Below, piece by piece: positions 31,610 through 44,719 of a stretch of DNA of 64,000 bases. The DNA is from Rebecca billardiae RCC1528. Its lineage: Eukaryota > Haptophyta. Below the pieces are notes generated by a model. It was not told where the DNA came from. It did no database searches and saw nothing but the letters and a program-made list of their open reading frames with translations. The stretch spans positions 496,001 through 560,000 of the forward strand of contig OZ251242.1 in NCBI GenBank assembly GCA_965240325.2, in the 5' to 3' direction. Every line of letters starts with the position of its first letter. Within the stretch, counting starts at the first letter, position 1. A program made the translations under genes and the position numbers.

Positions 31610-34201
31610 CTACAACGGCAGGACCACGTCACACCCTGCCGGCTTGGCCACGCCGTGGTACACGCCGATCGGCACGTGCCCCACCTCGAGCCCGGCGGGC
31701 GGCGTCACGATCGTCGCCGGGTCGAGCCGCGCGAGCCCGCCCTCGCGCGGCGCGGCGGCTCCGCGCGGCTTGATCCACGCCCGGTTCGCCCGATCCGCGT
31801 CGAGGTAGCGATGCAGTGCGGCGATGCGCGCCTGCATGTGCGCCTTCTCCCCCGAGCTCAGCCCGGCCGACTGCAGCGCCGGCTGGTCGGCGAAGCGGTA
31901 CCAGCGGAACGCGAGCCACGCCGGCCACGCGTTGCGCACGCAGAACAGCCGCGCGTCCGCGGGCCCGGGCTCGGTGTAGCAGCGCGAGGGCCCTTCCGAC
32001 GCGCGGCCGATCGGCCCCGCGGCCGTGTCGACGGGCTCGTCGGTCCAGTCGGGGCGCACGGGCGGGACGGGGGAGGCGCGCAGCTCGGCGGGCGCGGCCG
32101 ACTCGTCGATGGGCCACTCGTTCGCGTCGAAGTACTCGGGCACCCGGCCGTCGGGCAGGTCGGTGCGCACCGACCAGACGCAGTCGCCCTCCGCGCCCTC
32201 GCGCGCCGTGGTGAGCGTGCCCACGCGGAAGCCGACGCCGTGCGCCACGGTGACGACAGCGGGGTACTCGGAGTGGCGGGGGCACTGCGCGGGCGTGCCG
32301 TTGCGCATGAGGCCTGCCGCGTCGAGCCGCACCTCGCCGGAGCCCCCCGGCGCGACGGCCGCCGCGAGCGCGTCCGCGAGCGGCCCGTACACGTCCGCCG
32401 CGCCGTACCCTCTGAAGCCCATCGTCAGCACCGTGCGGCCGCCATGCTGCCGGAAGCGCATCTTCGGGATGCGGTACGCGCCCGTCCGGGCGGAGTGCAT
32501 CCCGCGCTGCGGCCAGAACTCGGCCGAGCCGACGCCGCCGCCCGATTCGATGCCGATGCCGCGCGTCGAGAAGTCGGGCACGTGCGCCGACTGCGCCTCC
32601 CACCCGGCCACCCGCCACTGCCACAAGTCCGGCCGCACGTACGACACCGGACCTTTCCAGTTGGCCGCGTCGAGCACGTACGTCCAGCAGTTGCGCGCGT
32701 CGTCCGGACTCGTCTCGCACAGCGGCGTGAGCACGACGGCGTTGCCCAGCAGGCCGGGCCCGCCGAGCGCGCTGAAGCCGCCCGGCGGGAGCACGAGCCG
32801 GTTCGTCACGATCACGTCGCGGTTGAGCTGCAGGCTGCACGCGCCCTGAAACATGGGCAGAGCAGCGCGCGCGGCGGTCGCGAGCTCGGCGTGCGGCCCG
32901 TAGGCGCCCCAGTAGCCGGCGGCGCTGGCGCCCGAGGGGATCCACCACGGGTGCCGCGTGTCCTTCGGGCCGTAGCCCACGCCGCCCTCCATCACCTGCC
33001 ACAGCCCCTGGCAGTACCCACACGCCCACGGCGTGGGCGAGGGGCCGCCCGCGCCGCACCCGCACACGTCCGCTGCGGCCCACGGCACGCGCAGCGGGCG
33101 CATCCACGAGCCGCCGATGGCGACGAACGTGCCGTAGCTCTCCGGGTAGAGGTCGAGCACGCGCATGTACCAGCTGAAGCCCGCGTCCGCCTCCGGGTTC
33201 GAAGCCTCCGCCCGCCAGTACAGGCTCCGGCCCCGCACCTCGCGCACCGCGCCCGTGAAGACGTGGCCGCTGGGCGCGGCGGCGCACGCGCACAGCCGGA
33301 GCGCGCCCGCGGGTGGCTGCGCGGCGCACGTGACCGCGGAGGCGTGCGCGGGGCTCGCGGCCACCATGCACGTGCCGCCCATTGCGGACTGGTTCGCCCA
33401 CACGCGCGGCAGCGCCGCGTCGGCGACCTCTCCCGCCGCCTGCGTCACCTCCGCGCAGCGGCTGCCGCGCGCCGAGAGCGACGCCAGCCGCACGCGCGCC
33501 GCCGCGTGCTGCGGCGACGCGCCGCCACGGATGGCGTCGAGGTCGCAGACGAGGCTGCGGGCCTCGCAGGCGAGCTCGCACGACTCCCCCGGCCCCGCAG
33601 CGAGCCACTCTGCATCGCCCGCAGGCGGCAACGGCGGCACGGGCGGAGGCGTCGGAGGCGGCGACGGCGGCGGCGGCGCATACGGAGCGTCTGCCACTGC
33701 CGAGTCGGCCGTGCAGAGGCACGCGCGGCTGTTGTGCGGCTGAGGGCGCGCGCGGCACCAGCGCGAGGGCGCCTCCTCTGGGGGGCGGTCCGGCATCATG
33801 CACTTGCCACGCCAGTCCCCGCAGAAGGCCGTCGTGCACACGATCGGAAGCGCTGCCCAGAGCGCGTCGCTCGGCCACACGCGCACCTCGCCGGCGGTGC
33901 ACGCCCAGCTGCTGCCGCTGCGGCGCAGGGCGGAGGCGAGCGCGCTCGCGGACGAGGAGAGGGTTGCATACTCGCGCGCGTCGCAGCGGAGCCCGAGACT
34001 CGCGCACGCATCCGCGCACGAGGACCCCTCATGAGCGAGGAGAAATAAGCTCGCCTCGGGCGTGCGCGCGGCGACGCCGTCACTGTGGCGCTGGCGCTCG
34101 GCGGCAGGGGACCAGATCGCAGCAGCACAGAAGAGAACCGCCCCTGCAAGAGCAATGGCGAGAGCTGCTGCAGCACGCGCGCGTGGGCTCGGCACTACCA
34201 T
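31610..34201 (-). CDS. Cys-rich type II membrane or secreted protein, unknown function
   Basis: I start at the ATG at 34201 (863 aa); the frame runs 17 codons further upstream but without an ATG. A basic start followed by a hydrophobic segment (ALAIALAGAVLF, about residues 12-30) suggests a signal anchor. Two similar cysteine modules follow: one with SCADACASLGLRC near residue 60 and one with SCELACEARSLVC near 210, each continuing with spaced cysteines and ending in CLC or CAC. A Pro-rich linker (PPPPSPPPTPPP) separates them. The large C-terminal region, about 330-863, is rich in Trp, Gly and Tyr (WYMRVLDLYPESYGTFVAIG, GLWQVMEGGVGYG) and probably one extracellular or luminal globular domain. 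I do not recognise the family. Confidence 0.72.
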   Translation of the reverse strand: MVVPSPRARAAAALAIALAGAVLFCAAAIWSPAAERQRHSDGVAARTPEASLFLLAHEGSSCADACASLGLRCDAREYATLSSSASALASALRRSGSSWACTAGEVRVWPSDALWAALPIVCTTAFCGDWRGKCMMPDRPPEEAPSRWCRARPQPHNSRACLCTADSAVADAPYAPPPPSPPPTPPPVPPLPPAGDAEWLAAGPGESCELACEARSLVCDLDAIRGGASPQHAAARVRLASLSARGSRCAEVTQAAGEVADAALPRVWANQSAMGGTCMVAASPAHASAVTCAAQPPAGALRLCACAAAPSGHVFTGAVREVRGRSLYWRAEASNPEADAGFSWYMRVLDLYPESYGTFVAIGGSWMRPLRVPWAAADVCGCGAGGPSPTPWACGYCQGLWQVMEGGVGYGPKDTRHPWWIPSGASAAGYWGAYGPHAELATAARAALPMFQGACSLQLNRDVIVTNRLVLPPGGFSALGGPGLLGNAVVLTPLCETSPDDARNCWTYVLDAANWKGPVSYVRPDLWQWRVAGWEAQSAHVPDFSTRGIGIESGGGVGSAEFWPQRGMHSARTGAYRIPKMRFRQHGGRTVLTMGFRGYGAADVYGPLADALAAAVAPGGSGEVRLDAAGLMRNGTPAQCPRHSEYPAVVTVAHGVGFRVGTLTTAREGAEGDCVWSVRTDLPDGRVPEYFDANEWPIDESAAPAELRASPVPPVRPDWTDEPVDTAAGPIGRASEGPSRCYTEPGPADARLFCVRNAWPAWLAFRWYRFADQPALQSAGLSSGEKAHMQARIAALHRYLDADRANRAWIKPRGAAAPREGGLARLDPATIVTPPAGLEVGHVPIGVYHGVAKPAGCDVVLPL

Positions 34202-35013
34202 CGTCAGTGCCGCGCAGCGGCGTCGTGTGATGAGCTTCCGCGGCGCCCCCAACCGGTCGGTTCAGTGTTCGGAGACCCGCGCCCGCCGTCGGGCTCGGAA
34301 GGGGGCATGGCTGCCACTGACTGTGGTGGCGCGCGGTGGGCGACAAATATCTTGGTCGCGAGCTCGGCGCCCAGTGCCCGCCAGCATCGTCGGAGATGGG
34401 CTACTACTGTAGCATCCTTCGATCGCAGGCCCTCCTACTGGTGCGCTTGAGCCGACATCTCGCGCGCTCTTGAGGCCCGCGTACGTTCTTGCAGGCTCGT
34501 TGGCCGACCGGGCCATTCGGCCGGTGTCGACTCAAAGTACTCAAACGTGTGGGCGCGGCCAGGTGTAACAGCCGTTGAACGTGTTGGCGCGGTCCTGGCT
34601 GGCAGTCTTCTCATCGCTTGGCCGTGGCATGCGTTGCCTTGGTCTGAAAAAAAGCCACAAGCTATATAGAGAACGCGCGGCCAGTCGCCCGGAACCCGGC
34701 GCAGGCGGGGCCGGCGCGGCTGACCGGGACGCGGGTCGGACTCGCCAACGGTACCGGCGCGGCGGCGAGGGCGGAGCCGCGACATCACGTCGTACTCTAG
34801 ACCTGAGTGTCATCAGCAGCGGCAGGCGTATGAGAATACTGTCGTACGAATACGCGTCGCGTCGTTTACCACCGTAGTACTGACGACCGCTGTCTGTCGA
34901 CCGCAGTCGACCGCTGCAATTTGACATACGCGCGATGACGATCTGTGACGGCGACGAGAACGATGACGATGACGATGCCGCGATGATCAGCTTGCTGCTG
35001 CCTACTGGGCGGA
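34202..35013. other. Intergenic region containing repeat copy R1
   Basis: No gene is seen. Positions 34304-34600 hold a repeat whose diverged partner lies at 36992-37281. The right part (34780-35000) has lower GC. Confidence 0.5.
34304..34600 (+). repeat. Dispersed repeat R1 (left of SEL1-MYND gene)
   Basis: It shares ordered blocks with 36992-37281 in the same orientation: CATGGCTGCC, CGGAGATGGG, GATCGCAG, CTGGTGCGCTTGAG, GGGCTCGT, and TACTCAAACGTGTGGGCG. Spacing is similar and the rest is diverged. Confidence 0.7.
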
Positions 35014-36516
35014 CTACACGGCAGCGGGCGCAGCGGCGGCGGAGGCTCCAGCACCCGCTGCCTGTGCGCACCACTCGATGCAATGGGGCTTGTGCACCTT
35101 CCACGAGCTGCGCAGGTGCTCACGCGAGCAGAAGACCGCCACGTGGCACCGCTCGCACTTCTTCAGACCACGGCCTGTCCGTCCGCAGGCGATGCAGCAC
35201 TGCGAGGCCACCTCGCGCTCTCCAGCTGTCGCAGCCAGCGCATCACTCGTTCGATCTCTGAGGTCGGGATCGAGCTCTTGGGCACGGCGCAGCAGCCGCG
35301 CGCCGTCCTCCACGTCACGCTCCACTCCCACGCCGTGTAGCATACACACTCCCAGCGTAGTGTGTGCAAGTGCGCTCCCGCCATCAGTAGCCAGGCGGTA
35401 CAAGCGCACCGCCTCGCCCAAATCCTGCTGCACACCGTGGCCGCGCATGTAGCAATGCCCCAGCTCGTGCTGCGCTTCAGCAACGCCCTGCTCGGCCGCC
35501 AGCCGGTACCAGCGCGCTGCCTCGCCCCAATCCTGCTGCACAGCCTCGCCTTGCGCGTAGCATCGGCCCAGCAGGCACTGCGCTTCAGCAACGCCCTGCT
35601 CGGCCGCCAGCCGGAACAAGCGCACCGCCTCGCCCCAATCCTGCTGCGCACCCTCGCCACGCGCGTAGCATCGGCCCAGAGCGCACTGCGCTTCAGCAAC
35701 GCCCTGCTCGGCCGCCAGCCGGAACAAGCGTGCCGCCTCGCCCCAATCCTGCTGCACACCCGCGCCTTCCGCGTAGAATGCACCGAGAAGGCACTGCGCT
35801 GCAGATTCGCCCTGATCGGCCGCCAGCCGGGACCAGCGCGCCGCCTCGCCATTATCCTGCTGCACACCATCGCCACGCGCGTAGCACCCGCCCAGAGCGC
35901 ACTGCGCTTCAGCAACGCCCTGCTCGGCCGCCAGCCGGAACAAGCGTGCCGCCTCGCCCCAATCCGGCTGCACACTCGTGCCTTCTGAGTAGCACGCGCC
36001 CAGGTTGTACTGCGCTCCAGCATAGCCCTGCTCGGCCGCCAGCCGGTACCAGCGCATTGCCTCGCCCCAATCCTGCTGCACACCCTCGCCCTCTGCGTAG
36101 CACGCGCCCAGAGCGCACTGCGCTTCGGCATCTCCCTGCTCGGCAGCCAGCCGGTACCAGCGCACGGCCTCGCCCCAATCCTGCTGCACACCCCTGCCTT
36201 GCGCGTAGCATCGGCCCAGCAGGCACTGCGCGGCAGCATAGCCCTGCTCGGCCGCCAGCCGGTACCAGTGCGCGGCTGCCTCGACGTCCACAGGCTGACC
36301 AAGCTCGCCGGCCAAGCAAATGCTGCCCATCCTCGCCTGCGCTTCGGCAAAGCCGCGCTCGGCGGCGAGGGCGTACAGGCGAAAGGCTTCGCGCTCGTCC
36401 TGCGCGATGCCGTCGCCATCCTCAGCCCGCCGCGCCAGGAGGAACGTCGCACGCGCGTCGCCGCGCCCCGACTTGCGCCAGAGGAGCCCGACCGCCGCGG
36501 AGGCGTTCGCCGCCAT
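35014..36516 (-). CDS. SEL1-repeat protein with C-terminal MYND zinc finger
   Basis: A 500-aa intronless frame. About ten SEL1-like repeats of 36 residues fill residues 20-415; the typical unit is AEAQCALGRCYARGEGVQQD followed by WGEAVRLFRLAAEQG. SEL1 repeats form TPR-like solenoids used as protein-interaction scaffolds. Residues about 441-479 are a MYND finger with ligands CIAC, CERC, FC, C-replacing S/H positions and HKPHC, a peptide-binding zinc module. The start at 36516 gives MAANASAAVGLLW. At DNA level the repeats form a near-tandem 108-bp array (about 35400-36250), so repeat number may vary. SEL1-MYND proteins are common in algal genomes. The partner protein is unknown. Confidence 0.88.
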   Translation of the reverse strand: MAANASAAVGLLWRKSGRGDARATFLLARRAEDGDGIAQDEREAFRLYALAAERGFAEAQARMGSICLAGELGQPVDVEAAAHWYRLAAEQGYAAAQCLLGRCYAQGRGVQQDWGEAVRWYRLAAEQGDAEAQCALGACYAEGEGVQQDWGEAMRWYRLAAEQGYAGAQYNLGACYSEGTSVQPDWGEAARLFRLAAEQGVAEAQCALGGCYARGDGVQQDNGEAARWSRLAADQGESAAQCLLGAFYAEGAGVQQDWGEAARLFRLAAEQGVAEAQCALGRCYARGEGAQQDWGEAVRLFRLAAEQGVAEAQCLLGRCYAQGEAVQQDWGEAARWYRLAAEQGVAEAQHELGHCYMRGHGVQQDLGEAVRLYRLATDGGSALAHTTLGVCMLHGVGVERDVEDGARLLRRAQELDPDLRDRTSDALAATAGEREVASQCCIACGRTGRGLKKCERCHVAVFCSREHLRSSWKVHKPHCIEWCAQAAGAGASAAAAPAAV

Positions 36517-37524
36517 CTGTTCCGGGTTCGTCGCTTTGCGGAGTCGGGCCAGACCACGCGGCTTGCTGGAAAAATGAAAATGCTCGGGCTAGGCCGCTAG
36601 GGCGCAATAAAGGATGGCCGCTTCTGAACCCGTGATGGAGGCCTGCCCGCACGCGCCCGTGCGCGGCGAGGGGTGGAGCGCGAGGATGACGGGCGCCGGG
36701 TTCGCCTCGAGAGGGTCGATAAGCCCCCCGCCCAAGCGAGGACCACCCCCTCAGTCGGCCTCTCCGCGTCGCGCGCGTCGTCGGCGCGCGGGTGCTTTCC
36801 CGAGGTAAGAGTGGTCGGCCACAGCGGCGGCGGCCACTGGCGAGCAGGCGAGCACCCGCCAAGCCCTCGCATTTTTCTCAGTTCTTCAAGAACTGATTTG
36901 TTCTGCACAAGTTTGTGGTACACTACCACTCTTACCTCGGCGTGCCTTCACCTTCGGTACCAGACGTGGCGCGAAGCGGTCATCCTTTATGGCGCATGGC
37001 TGCCGTGTGGGCACGCGGTCGGCGATGAATGTCTCGAGCACGGCGCCGAGAGTACGCGCGCATCGCCGGAGATGGGCGTTTAGCCTCGTGCGATCGCAGT
37101 ATACTCTGCTGGTGCGCTTGAGCTTGCGCGCACTTGAGGCTGTACATTCATACGGGCTCGTCGGCCGATGCGCGTTCACGCCCGAAGTGCCGCATCGACT
37201 ACTCAAACGTGTGGGCGGGGGGAGGTGTAGAAGCCGGTGGCAAGGCTGCCTGTGGCGAGGGACGTGTTGGTGGGGTCCTACAGGGAGCCTACTGCGCGCG
37301 TGCAATATTGCTGCTGAAAGGAGTCACCGAGTAGAGCTACCAACTGGTGCGGCTGTGCCTGTGTGCGGGCAGCGGAGCCTGCGTCGCGCGGGAGCCGCGA
37401 CACGGAGGCGGCGAGCGGGCCCGCAGCCGGGCCCGCGGAGTCGCACTGGCCAGCGGCTGCAGTGGCAAGTGTCTCCTGTCTCCGTGACGGATGCCGCAGC
37501 CAGTATATACCGCCGGCCTGCCGC
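36517..37524. other. Gene-free region with short inverted repeats and repeat copy R2
   Basis: Contains an inverted pair, CGAGGTAAGAGTGGT (36801-36815) and its complement (about 36926-36940), bracketing a palindrome CAGTTCTTCAAGAACTG. Repeat R2 lies at 36992-37281. No protein-coding gene is supported. Confidence 0.45.
36992..37281 (+). repeat. Dispersed repeat R2 (right of SEL1-MYND gene)
   Basis: Diverged direct-repeat partner of 34304-34600; the two copies bracket the SEL1-MYND gene. Confidence 0.7.
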
Positions 37525-39860
<2,336 letters not shown>

Positions 39861-40020
39861 TATATATCATATATATATCATATATATATATATATATTGA
39901 TATATAGCATCAGCATATTCGCGTGCGCGATGCAGCGCGGTAACGCCCCCGCAATCCATTATACTGTATATATATATATCATATATATATATGATATATA
40001 TATATATATATATATATATA
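39861..40020. repeat. Two TA-rich tracts with ATCATATAT variants
   Basis: TA-rich tracts at 39861-39900 and 39965-40020 are separated by a 64-bp unique stretch. The second abuts the left end of the TIR element at 40021. Confidence 0.85.
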
Positions 40021-41418
40021 TTACTACGGGGCGCTCTGAGTGGTCCAACGAGCAAACATCGTTCGCAATAAGTTTCGCGGAACTTCCAAGGAAGTGGAAC
40101 TTCGCTTTCGCCCCCCGTCCGCCGCCTGAACGCGCCGCGCGCGAGCGCGTGCGTCACGATGCTGCCGGCGCGAGCCGCCAGGTGGGGGCGCGTCATCCCT
40201 GGCATGGACTGGCTCGCCTCCTGAGCGCGGTCGAGCTCTCCAATCGAGACTCACCACCCTGCACACTCGACCCGACCGACGCCGGCGTTGATCCGAAGTC
40301 GGCGGCACGGGCCTGGTATGCGCACGCGCGTACCGCCGAGTGCGGGGATGATTTGCGAAAAGCAGCGAGGTGGGATTGCGCCACGACTCACATTCTGTCT
40401 GCTCCTCCGCCCGCTCCCTCTTCCCGCGCGCGGATCGCGCGTGCACAGCAGGATTGTGTTGGCAAGGCTCTCGGGCAGCTGCCTGGACCGCAACCGGGTG
40501 CCTCGCGGGCGTGGTCGGCGACAGTCGAAGCCGTCTGGCGGCGCGCGCGGCGTGCGCGGTGAGTGGCCAGTACCTGGTCTTCGCACCCACCGCGCGCGTC
40601 GGTCTCCAACGCCTTCCTTCAGTCCCAACACGGGGGCCGTTTGTTGAGCACGTGTCGTCGTCTCTTGGCGCCGCTACGTGCTGCTCTTTGAGCACGCGCT
40701 CTGGCCGAACGCGAGGGTGCGCATCCTCGCGCGCGCGCCACGCGATTCAATACCGCATATGCCACCTCCGCACGTGCGCGTATCACCCTCACCGTCCCGC
40801 ACGCTCCGCTCGGCAACGCGTCGCGTGCGCAGGCTCGCATCCAGCTGTCGGCTCAGCTCATTCTCTGCGCGCATGCGACGAGAAGGCCCTCAGCCGCGCA
40901 CGTTGTTGCCTTCTCGATGTCGCCCAGCCATGGCGAGTGCGCGCAGCAGCACACCGACCATCTCGAACCTGTTCACACCAGCACGCGCGCGCGCACTCGG
41001 GCCGTCGCTGCACTGTTTCGGCTGTCTCGAAAGGGCTGCCTGGGCTGCGCAGAGCGGCGCGGCTGGCGCGCAGACCCTGGTGGCGTTGTCCGCCCTGGTC
41101 GTCGGCACGCGTGCTGCCGAACGAACCCAACAAACGCGGCGCCTGCAGCACGTCTGGATCGGCGTCACGGAGCCATTTGCGGATGGCCGGTTTGGCAGTC
41201 GTGCCCGGCGCTGCGCACCGACCCCGAACGGAGGCCCGCGGGCCCCAAAATCAGGGTCCGACGCACGGTTGGGGGGCAGGGACCTGGCTCAGACCACGAG
41301 TCCGAGCCCGCCCGAGGTAGCCAGTGACGTCCGACGCGTCAGGCTGCGCCTGACGCGCGATTACAGCGTTTTAGCTAAGTTTGCTCGGTCCGTCAGTGGG
41401 GCCGCCCCGGCGTAGTAA
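40021..41418. mobile_element. TIR element, 1.4 kb, inserted in TA repeats
   Basis: The left end reads TTACTACGGGGCG and the right end is its imperfect inverse (CCCCGGCGTAGTAA). Pairing extends about 40 bp with gaps to the shared block GAGCAAAC (GTTTGCTC on the right). The outer TA could be the target duplication. TA dinucleotides flank both sides. Interior open frames (for example about 316 codons from 40370) have no transposase motif. The element is degenerate or non-autonomous. Confidence 0.55.
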
Positions 41419-42758
41419 TATATATATATATCCCCTCTTAGACCACAGTGTCTAACGAGAACTTTAGTCGGGCCAACCGTCGGCGGCCCTTGGCAACATG
41501 GCCATTGACGGCCGGTAGAGGCCGACAGTAAGGCAGGATCCAGGCGGAGGCTCTCACCAGAGTTGGCGGCGCCGCGCGCGTCGCGCGCGCGCGCAAGGAG
41601 AGACACCATTCGGATCGTAGCTGGCAGCCAAGGGCCCAGTAGGCAGCCGAACGCGTGAGGCCTCGGAGAGAGGTAGCTGGCAAATGGAACATCCAGGACG
41701 TACAAACGTACTTGGATGCAGCCGTACGGGCAATACGTATGATGCAGAGGTACACTGTCGCGCGACAGGAAGAGTGTGAAGTACGATCAGTCATCGCCGC
41801 CGCGCGCGCGCGCGCGCGCCAGTGCAGAAGGGAGAGGACAGGCGGAGCCGGGACCAAACGCGGAGCCCACGAAGGCAGAGGCTCGTGCGACACACGAGGA
41901 TCACACGCCGCACGAGGACCGTGGCCGGGTGCGGCCCCCGAGCAGCGGGCAGAGGCAACCTATCGACGGTCGCCGCACCGAGTGGCAGCCATTTCGTCCT
42001 GCGGCGAAGTCTTGCGGCCGGGCGCGCCTCCTGCGCCGCGCCCCCGGCGCGGAGAGTGGACGGGCGCGGGGTTGCGCCTTGCGCCGGCGCATCTGTGCGC
42101 GTGCCCACCCAAGCGCACGTGTTTGCGTCGCGCTTCGAAGGAGGGGGCTGGCACCTATCTTGGGGAGGGAGGCTTGAAGGCGGCATGCCGGCTGAAGAGC
42201 AGGGTCGCTCCCCCCCGCACAGTAGGAATCAAAGCTCTTTTCCCTCCCACCCGCCCGCATTCATTTTCGTTGTTACAGAATTCCATCTATTTTCCGGCGA
42301 GCAAGTTAATCAATGGACCGACAATTTTGGTTGCCAGCGCTTTTTCTTTCGCCGTAGGAAAGGAATCGTGGGGGAATCGTTGTCTGTTGCCCAAGGTATC
42401 CACAGTCAGTGGGTCCCTGGCAAAAGACAATGACGAACAAGCATATACTATCGCTTACTTCAGCGGTGACCATGGAGTCCGACTCTGCCCCAAAGAAAGC
42501 GGACTACGAATCATCGGATGGAACATTGCTCAGGTCGTGGCGGCATCAACATCAATATCGCTAAGACTTAGACTAGACCGCCCACAAGTTCAGAGACACT
42601 GTAACTTGCTTGAACAAACGTTGGGCTCACCAATCGACCACTCCCGCGAAGCCGAGGTCAAATGTACAAACGTTGATGAACCTCGTCTCGCGGTGAGCCT
42701 CTGCTTTCTGCTTGCTCGCGTAAGGAGATGGCGGAGGCAAAGCCCATATATATATGAT
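41419..42758. other. Inter-element region, no supported gene
   Basis: It starts with a short TA tract (to 41431) and ends with one (42745-42755). The distal part, 42230-42700, is clearly lower in GC. A 31-codon frame starting at 42472 (MESDSAPKKADYESS) is the only composition-distinct open frame and may be a gene-fragment relic. Nothing is assigned. Confidence 0.35.
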
Positions 42759-44719
42759 TAAACTTTTCTGAGGATAGCGCACCAGCAATTTCCCTTGACC
42801 GCCATCCGGGCCGAAGTGGCGCAAAATGGCGGTTGCCCCGTTTGGGCGCCCTTCCGCGCCTTCGAGCGGCTCGTGCGCGTCGGGAAGTGCGCCGAAGCGT
42901 ATCCGGAGCATGCTCCATCGACGCGTCGCACTGCCGGGCCCTCGCATGCGAGCCCATGCCGACGTCTGAGTGCGCCTCGCTGCGCACGGTACAGCTTGAC
43001 GGTACACGGCACGATTCGGCCGCGAGCAGCCTCGTGCGCGCGACCGAGCCAGAGGTGGTCGTCGAGAGTAGCACGAGCGGCGGCACACAAGCGGGCCTGG
43101 TCGTTGCCGAATATCTGACGCACCAATCGACCTCGCCCAGCGCCATCTGCTCGTTTGCGCACGTGTCGGAAAGAATGCGCAGCTGCCTGCAAACGCCGAG
43201 CGCGCAGATGAGGCGTGGGCGAGCGAAGGGGCGGCGAGGGCCGGCGCGTGCGCGCGCGTAAATTCGAGCCTCCCCATACGCATCGAAACACACCGCGCTC
43301 GCTCGTCGAGCTGCGCACGGGTATCGGTGCGCGCGCGCCAACGCGGCGCGCCGTGAACGCGCCCGGCGAATGCACACCTGCTCGCGCGCGCACGCGCACG
43401 TGATGGACCGAGGAGGCCGCGCGAGCATGCGCGATGTGTCTGGATGGAGCGTGTAGGAGGTGTAGGCTGCGCTCCGCACGCGCTCCGCCACCGTGCACCG
43501 CGCTGCCCCTCGTCCACGCGATCGCCGCCGAGCCCAGATTCAAACGCGCGCGAGCGCTCGAGCGCACCTCCGGGCAGCAGTCGCAGCTATCGTGACGAAG
43601 GCGTGGCGAGAGGCAGATGTGCATGGCAAGTATCGTCATGGTGGTGCCCATCACGCGCACACTCTCGCGCATGCTCGCTGCACCACCTCGTCGCGCCCAC
43701 GTGCAGCGCGCGGGGCGCGCTTCGTGCCCGGAGCAGCTGCGGAGCGGCTGCCGCGCGCAGTGCGCGCGGCGAGTAGGGCTCAGCCAATGGTCCGAGGGCG
43801 AGCCGGCCGAGCGTCGTGCGTGACGCACACGGACCTGGTGCAACGCCGCGTACCACTCGCAGCCACCATCGCGCCCGTACCAGCGAGCTGTGGCCGCCGC
43901 CGACACCCCAAAGCAGCCCAGCCGTCAGCGCGCGACAGCCGACGAGCGCGTGACGCGCGCGTGCACCACCGTGATGAGCACGGATGAGCGCGCGCGCCCG
44001 TGTCGTAGCTCAGGTGGGGTCCCCCGATCGCACGCACCACCGCGCTGCCACGCCTTCGACCATCTTGTGTCACCACGCGGGCACACGCCGGGCAGGCGGC
44101 GGGGCAGCCCGCTCGGCAAACGGTCAGCGCGCAGCGAGGATGGAGTCCGGCGAGGGGCGACCGGAGTGTCCGGCGCGACGGAGGTGGTCCACGCCGTGGT
44201 CGCCGACGCGTTCCTCACCACCTCCGAGGCCGTGGTGGCCGCCCGGGAGAAGGAATGCTCCCAGTCGCACCCTTTGCAGTGCTCCTTTGCGCGTGCACGC
44301 AACGGCGAGGAGCGGAAGCGTTAGAGGGCACTTTTTGTGCAGTTCAGGCGTTCTTTCCCCAAAATGTAGAATGCGCGGAGAAGTGCCCTCTAACGATTTT
44401 CGTGTGCAGCCGTGCCGCGCGCGCGAGGAAGGCCACATGCGGCTCCTTGCACATCTGCTGCAGATCGGCTCGTGCTCGGCGAGCGCGGCGAGGAGGAAGG
44501 TGCGCGCTCGCGAGCTGGCGCACCTGGGAGTCCTCGCGGCCTCCGAGCAGAAAGAGCGCGTCGAGCGCAACGCCGCAGGTCGCACGGTCGCGATCTCGCG
44601 AGAGCGGTGGTGCGAGGGCGGGCCTCGCCATCGCGCGTTTCTGCGTCCAAACGCGGCCTCCGTAAAATCCGGATGGCGGTCAAGGGATTTTGCTGGTGCG
44701 CTATCCTCAGAAAAGTTTA
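42759..44719. mobile_element. TIR element, about 2 kb, with near-perfect 50-bp termini
   Basis: Left arm 42759-42809 and right arm 44669-44719 are inverted copies with about two mismatches; outer ends are TAAACTTTTCTGAGG and CCTCAGAAAAGTTTA. The outermost TA fits a TA target duplication. Short TA tracts lie outside both ends. No transposase motif was found in the CG-rich interior, so it is probably non-autonomous. The right end lies only 45 bp past the stop codon of the kinesin gene. Confidence 0.8.
44319..44395. repeat. 14-bp inverted repeat inside the TIR element
   Basis: CGTTAGAGGGCACT (44319-44332) and its exact complement (44382-44395) are separated by 49 bp. The flanks on both sides look weakly related in inverted orientation, which suggests a larger decayed inverted structure. 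Confidence 0.6.

Noticed and set aside
42758-43906. 382-codon minus-strand frame within the TIR element as a transposase
   Set aside because: No DDE/D or DNA-binding motif is seen; its composition is Arg/Ala/His-rich as expected from CG-rich non-coding DNA.
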